Positions 60,129-64,000 of a stretch of 64,000 nt of DNA are shown piece after piece. This DNA is from Leifsonia sp. Leaf336. Its GTDB lineage: Bacteria; Actinomycetota; Actinomycetes; Actinomycetales; Microbacteriaceae. The notes below the pieces were generated by a model. It was not told the DNA's origin. It did not search any database and was given only the letters and a program-made list of their open reading frames with translations. The stretch lies in NCBI RefSeq assembly GCF_001423695.1, contig NZ_LMOZ01000001.1, positions 1,002,443-1,066,442 on the forward strand, given 5' to 3'. The translations under genes and the position numbers were made by a program. Positions within the stretch are counted from its first letter, which is position 1; each line of letters begins with the position of its first letter.

Positions 60129-61337
60129 TCAGAGCTCGGCGGCGAGCACCGGAGCCAGGTCGCCGCGGGCTCCGTCGGCGACCTGCACCTCGCCGAGACC
60201 CTGCCACGCGGCGGTCTGCGCCAGCAACGGCACGAGACGCTCGGCGATCGGGCCGCCGTTGCCGGACTCGGTCCACGCGGACTGCACCCGCAGCACGCCG
60301 GCCTGCCGGTCGCTCTTGAGGTCGATGCGGCCGACGAGCTCGTCGTCGAGCAGGATCGGGAGCGAGTAGTAGCCGTACACGCGCTGGGGCGCCGGTGTGT
60401 AGATCTCGATGCGGTAGTGGAACCCGAACATCCGCAACGCGCGGTCGCGGAACCAGACGACCGGGTCGAACGGCGACAGCAGCGCGGAGGCCTCGATCGA
60501 CCGCGGCTTGCGCGCGTCACGGTGCATCCAGGCCTTCACCGGGCGGCCGCCCGCGCCCTCCCACCCGCGCACCTGGACGGGGATGAGCTCGCCCGCGTCT
60601 TCGAGCTGCTGGAGGCCGACCTGCACCGCAGGACCCTTCAGCCGGTAGTAGTCGGCCAGGTCGCGCACCGTGCCGATGCCGTGCGCCACCGCCGAACGAC
60701 GCAGCAGCTCGCGGATGGCGTCGCCATCGTCGACCGTGCGGTCGAGGATGCTCGCGGGCAGCACGTCGTCGACCAGCCCGTACCGGCGCTGGAACCGTGT
60801 GCGGCCGGCGATCGCGACCTCGCCGAACAGGAACATCCGCTCCAGCGCGCGCTTGACCTCCGACCATCCCCACCACGGCCCGGAGCGGCGGTTGGCGTCG
60901 TGCTCGATCTCGCTCGCCGCCAGTGGCCCCTTCTCGGCGAGCTCGGCACGCAGCCACTGCAGCGTGCTCTCGTTGGCGGCGAACCAGGCGTTGCCGGTGC
61001 CGTAGCGCTCGCGGTAGGCGCGCATGCGCCAGCGGAACAGCGGCCAGTCGTCTTTGCGCACGAACGCGGCCTCGTGCGCCCAGTACTCCGTGTGCGGCCC
61101 ACGGGCGTCGAACGTCAGCCGGTCGAGCAGGGTGCGGTCGTACGGGCCGAGGCGAGCGAAAGCCGGGAGGTAGTGGCTGCGCTCGAAGACGTTCACCGAA
61201 TCGATCTGCAACAGGTTGATGCGATCGATGAGCGCGTTGAGCTGACGTATTCCCACGACCGCCGGCTGCGGCCTCCCGAACCCCTGGGCGGCGAGCGCGA
61301 TGCGGCGCGCGAGGGCGGGGGAGAGCTGTTCGACCAC
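60129..61337 (-). CDS. YcaQ/AlkX-type winged-helix DNA glycosylase (DUF1006/HTH_42)
   Basis: A 402-residue protein of the HTH_42 (formerly DUF1006) family. Three winged-helix modules carry a beta-rich C-terminal domain. The catalytic motif region is LLQIDSVNVFERSHYLPAFARLG near residue 42. The QID triplet fits the Q-x-D form of the YcaQ (AlkX) branch, which unhooks interstrand crosslinks, rather than the Q-x-Q of Streptomyces AlkZ. HEAAFV and RMFGFHYRIEIYTPAPQRVYGYYSLPILLDDELVGRIDLKSDR are family hallmarks. GTG with TAAGGT 6 bases upstream. Confidence 0.9.
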   Translation of the reverse strand: MVEQLSPALARRIALAAQGFGRPQPAVVGIRQLNALIDRINLLQIDSVNVFERSHYLPAFARLGPYDRTLLDRLTFDARGPHTEYWAHEAAFVRKDDWPLFRWRMRAYRERYGTGNAWFAANESTLQWLRAELAEKGPLAASEIEHDANRRSGPWWGWSEVKRALERMFLFGEVAIAGRTRFQRRYGLVDDVLPASILDRTVDDGDAIRELLRRSAVAHGIGTVRDLADYYRLKGPAVQVGLQQLEDAGELIPVQVRGWEGAGGRPVKAWMHRDARKPRSIEASALLSPFDPVVWFRDRALRMFGFHYRIEIYTPAPQRVYGYYSLPILLDDELVGRIDLKSDRQAGVLRVQSAWTESGNGGPIAERLVPLLAQTAAWQGLGEVQVADGARGDLAPVLAAEL

Positions 61338-61343
61338 GGGTCG

Positions 61344-61349
61344 ACCTTA
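61344..61349 (-). promoter_or_regulatory. -10 box TAAGGT, probably leaderless, for the YcaQ-type gene
   Basis: The hexamer on the minus strand ends 6 bases before the GTG at 61337. Confidence 0.5.
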
Positions 61350-61481
61350 TCGGCAAGGTCCGACATCGATCGTTCACCGACGCGTTACTCTCCGCTGGCC
61401 CACGCGTACCCCGGCATCCCTAGCGTGGCGTCGAGCCGGGTCGAACGCCCGGCCACCAACCCGTGCACTGGAGGATATTCC

Positions 61482-62621
61482 GTGATCAACAAGCGCGCTC
61501 GCGTCGCCGGCCTCGCTGCCGCTGCGACCGTCGTCGCCCTCTCGCTCGCCGCCTGCTCGGGCGGCGCCGACGCGAGCAGCACAGCAGACGCAGGCAAGGT
61601 CGCCACCGCCACCGACGTCGCGTCGGCGGGCGGGATGGACGCCCTGGTCGCCGCCGCGAAGAAGGAGGGCAGCCTCAACATCATCGCCACCCCCGGCGAT
61701 TGGGCCAACTACCAGGAGATCTTCGACGGCTTCACCAAGAAGTACGGCATCACGATCAACCCGAGTCAGGACTCCGCCTCCAGCCAGGAGGAGATCGACG
61801 CGGCCAAGAAGCTGAAGGGCCAGGATACCGCTCCCGACACGTTCGACGTCGGTTCCTCGGTCGCGCTGGCGAACACCGAGTACTTCGCGCCCTACAAGCC
61901 GACCGGCTTCGCCGACATCCCGGACGCCCAGAAGGACAAGGACGGCCTCTGGAAGGTCGGCTACTACGGCGTCATGTCGGTCGGCTACGACGCGAACAAG
62001 ATCAAGACCGCGCCGAAGTCGTTCTCCGACCTGCTCAAGCCGGAGTTCAAGGGCGCGGTCGCGCTCAACGGCAACCCGACCCAGGCCGCGGCCGCGGCGG
62101 GCGCCGTCGCCTACGCCGACCTCCAGAACGGCGGCACCCTCGACGACCTGACCCCGGGCATCGAGTGGTTCACGAAGCTGAAGGCCGCGGGCAACTGGAA
62201 CGCCGCCGACGGCAAGCCGAACACCATCGCCTCGGGCGAGACCCCGGTGCTGCTCGACTGGTCGTTCAACCAGAAGGGCTACACGACCTCCGACACCATC
62301 AAGTCGGGCGGCATCGACTGGAAGTACGTCGTCCTCCCGGGCACCGCGTACGTCGGCTACTACAACCAGGCGATCAACAAGGATGCGCCGCACCCGGCCG
62401 CCGCGCGCCTGTGGGAGGAGTACCTCTACAGCGACGCCGCTCAGAACGCCTGGCTGAAGGGCGGCGCCTACCCGGCCCGCGTCGACGCCATGGAGAAGGC
62501 GGGAACGCTCGACACCAAGGAGTTCCCGGGCAAGCTCGACAAGGTGGCCGTCATGACGGACAAGCAGGCCACCGACGCGGGCACGCTCCTCAACGCCAAG
62601 TGGGCCAACGCAGTCGGCTGA
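61482..62621 (+). CDS. ABC importer substrate-binding lipoprotein (iron/thiamine/polyamine type)
   Basis: A 379-residue solute-binding protein of the PotD/AfuA-like class. The signal peptide ends with lipobox SLAAC (Cys near residue 25), then a Ser/Ala tether. The mature protein shows AKKEGSLNIIATPGDWANYQEIFDGFTKKYGI, then GYDANKI and PKSFSDLLKPEFKGAVALNGNPTQ, typical of this class. Trp and Tyr rather than metal-binding Tyr pairs dominate the pocket, so a polyamine or thiamine-like ligand is more likely than ferric iron; this is an inference. The GTG has GGAGGA 6 bases upstream. It starts an operon with two permeases. Confidence 0.88.
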   Translation: MINKRARVAGLAAAATVVALSLAACSGGADASSTADAGKVATATDVASAGGMDALVAAAKKEGSLNIIATPGDWANYQEIFDGFTKKYGITINPSQDSASSQEEIDAAKKLKGQDTAPDTFDVGSSVALANTEYFAPYKPTGFADIPDAQKDKDGLWKVGYYGVMSVGYDANKIKTAPKSFSDLLKPEFKGAVALNGNPTQAAAAAGAVAYADLQNGGTLDDLTPGIEWFTKLKAAGNWNAADGKPNTIASGETPVLLDWSFNQKGYTTSDTIKSGGIDWKYVVLPGTAYVGYYNQAINKDAPHPAAARLWEEYLYSDAAQNAWLKGGAYPARVDAMEKAGTLDTKEFPGKLDKVAVMTDKQATDAGTLLNAKWANAVG

Positions 62622-63580
62622 TGACCGAGACCATCGCCGCACCCGCGGCCGACGCTGCCGCCGGGGTCACCTCGAGTGACTCCCGGCGGCAGCCGTCGTC
62701 GGCCGCCCGTTCCCAGCCGAAGCGCCGGCGCCGCGGAGGCGTCGCCGCCGTGCTCGGCCTCACCCCGTTCGCCTTCTACGTCGTGATCTTCCTCGCCGTG
62801 CCCACTCTCGTGGCGGTCGGCAGCGGCTTCGTCGACGGGGAGGGCCGGTTCACCTGGGCCAACCTCACCGGGCTCGCCGAGCCCGCGATCGCCGGGTCGT
62901 TCTTCGGCGCATTCTGGCTCTCGGCCGTCACCGCGATCGTCGGCGCCGTCGCGGGGGCGGCGCTCTGCTTCGCGATGCTGCACTCGCGTCCCGGCGGGAC
63001 GGCGCGCTCACTCGTCGACTCGGCCAGCAGCGTGCTCGCCCAGTTCGGCGGCGTCATGCTGGCGTTCGCGTTCATCGCGACCATCGGCGCGCAAGGACTG
63101 GTGACGGTGCTGCTCCGCAACACCTTCCACATCAACATCTACGAGAACGGCGTCTGGCTCTACACGGTGCCCGGCCTGATCCTCCCGTACCTCTACTTCC
63201 AGATCCCGCTCATGGTCATCACGTTCCTCCCCGCGCTGGAGGGCCTGCGCCCGCAGTGGCTCGAGGCGACGGCCACCCTCGGCGGCACCCGCTGGACCTA
63301 CTGGACCCGCGTCGGCGGCCCGATCCTGCTGCCGTCGTTCCTCGGCAGCCTCCTGCTGCTGTTCGCCAATGCGTTCTCGTCGTACGCGACCGCGGCCGCG
63401 CTGGTCGGCCAGGCGAACAACATCGTCTCGCTGCAGATCCGCCAGGCGCTGATCTCGGAGACCGTGCTCGGCCGCGCCAACCTGGCCGGCGCGATGGCGC
63501 TCGGGATGCTCGTGGTCATGGTCGTGGTGATGCTGGCCTACTCGGCACTCGTGCGACGCACCGCGAGGTGGCAGCGATGA
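62621..63580 (+). CDS. ABC importer permease 1 (PotB/CysT-like)
   Basis: A 319-residue membrane protein with a basic, disordered N terminus (to about residue 40) and six predicted helices. The coupling motif is EGLRPQWLEATATLGGTRWTYWTRVGGPIL (about 207-236), a variant of the EAA loop. TGATG overlap with the binding-protein stop. Confidence 0.92.
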   Translation: MTETIAAPAADAAAGVTSSDSRRQPSSAARSQPKRRRRGGVAAVLGLTPFAFYVVIFLAVPTLVAVGSGFVDGEGRFTWANLTGLAEPAIAGSFFGAFWLSAVTAIVGAVAGAALCFAMLHSRPGGTARSLVDSASSVLAQFGGVMLAFAFIATIGAQGLVTVLLRNTFHINIYENGVWLYTVPGLILPYLYFQIPLMVITFLPALEGLRPQWLEATATLGGTRWTYWTRVGGPILLPSFLGSLLLLFANAFSSYATAAALVGQANNIVSLQIRQALISETVLGRANLAGAMALGMLVVMVVVMLAYSALVRRTARWQR

Positions 63581-64000
63581 GCGGCCAGACCCAGCTGCGG
63601 CTCGGTCCGGGCCCGGTCGTCCGCACCGTCATCTGGGTGGTGCTCGGCGCGTTCTTCCTGATCCCGCTGCTCTCGATGCTCGAGTTCACCCTCCGCACGG
63701 CCAAGCCGGGCGTCTACAGCTTCGACCGGTGGATCGCGGTGTTCGGCGGAGGCACGACACGGTACGACCGCGTGTACCAGGGGCTCGGCAACTCGCTCGT
63801 GCTCGCGGTCGTCACGGTCGCGATCGTGCTGCTCGTGCTGCTGCCGACGATCGTGCTGGTCGAGCTGCGGTTCGCCAAGCTGCGCCGGCTGCTGGAGGCC
63901 GTGTGCCTGCTGCCGATCATGATCCCGGCCATCGTCATGGTCGTCGGCCTCGCCCCGACCTACGCCGTGGTCACGCAGATCTTCGGCTCAGGCACCTGGA
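63577..64000 (+). CDS. ABC importer permease 2 (PotC-like), 3' end outside the window
   Basis: The first 141 residues are present. The ATG overlaps the stop of permease 1 (ATGA). Seen: a first helix VVRTVIWVVLGAFFLIPLLSMLEF, then GNSLVLAVVTVAIVLLVLLPTIVLVELRF and LLEAVCLLPIMIPAIVMVVGL. The coupling loop and C terminus lie beyond base 64000. An ATPase gene is expected next. Confidence 0.9.
   Translation, partial: MSGQTQLRLGPGPVVRTVIWVVLGAFFLIPLLSMLEFTLRTAKPGVYSFDRWIAVFGGGTTRYDRVYQGLGNSLVLAVVTVAIVLLVLLPTIVLVELRFAKLRRLLEAVCLLPIMIPAIVMVVGLAPTYAVVTQIFGSGTW

Overview
The window reads as chromosomal DNA of a high-GC Gram-positive actinobacterium, most likely a member of the Microbacteriaceae (Leifsonia-like). 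The evidence is very high GC at third codon positions, many GTG starts, long chains of ATGA/GTGA-coupled genes, Sfp-type and DtxR-type features, and an eno-ftsB-DUF501 block typical of actinobacteria. The species cannot be fixed from the sequence alone. I see no insertion sequence, prophage, integrase, CRISPR array or replication origin.

Layout. 1-9.0 kb: the end of an ABC-F protein, a repeat-rich convergent gap, a GNAT acetyltransferase divergent from an AidB-like acyl-CoA dehydrogenase, a large two-domain wall-polymer transferase, a MarR regulator, tRNA-Gln, then glmU-prs. 9.1-23.0 kb: 6-phosphogluconate dehydrogenase and a uronate-catabolism locus. On the minus strand this holds a LacI regulator and uxaC. 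On the plus strand it holds a sugar-binding protein, two permeases, two TIM-barrel isomerases around a Gfo/Idh oxidoreductase, a fructuronate reductase, a ManD-type mannonate dehydratase and a gluconokinase. Together these would import a uronate or uronoside and carry it to 2-keto-3-deoxygluconate; the transporter ATPase and the last two steps lie elsewhere. 23.2-30.1 kb: rplY, pth, a small membrane protein, an alpha/beta hydrolase, a phosphopantetheinyl transferase and mfd. 30.1-37.7 kb: a GntR/DUF1648 pair with a perfect operator palindrome, nhaA, mazG and an iron-box-controlled siderophore ABC importer. 38.0-45.6 kb: hisS, eno, ftsB, a DUF501 gene, a mycosin-like subtilase, ndh, a strong terminator and an IMPACT-family gene. 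45.7-48.9 kb: an ArsR/AHSA1 pair, a lipoprotein, a DHFR-like reductase under the same operator type, an unusual short-arm tRNA-Leu(UAA), a VOC protein, a structured gap and a YchJ-type protein. 48.9-64 kb: an Ig-domain membrane protein, a TetR-MFS-PLP enzyme-flavin oxidase operon, a TetR-ABC exporter operon, lemA-htpX, a YcaQ-type glycosylase and the start of an iron/thiamine/polyamine-type ABC importer cut off by the window end.

Regulatory signals recur. Many genes have a TANNNT hexamer ending 6-8 bases before the start codon, as expected for leaderless transcripts. Several such boxes begin with the TAG stop codon of the upstream gene. Repressor palindromes can be assigned to LacI, GntR and ArsR genes, with weaker candidates for the two TetR genes. 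Two copies of a hairpin repeat family lie 31 kb apart. The permease-isomerase junction near 17.02 kb holds two seven-codon ORFs linked by overlapping stop and start codons. The most interesting biology is the uronate locus, where a Gfo/Idh oxidoreductase sits between two xylose-isomerase-like barrels, an arrangement compatible with oxidative cleavage of glucuronides.
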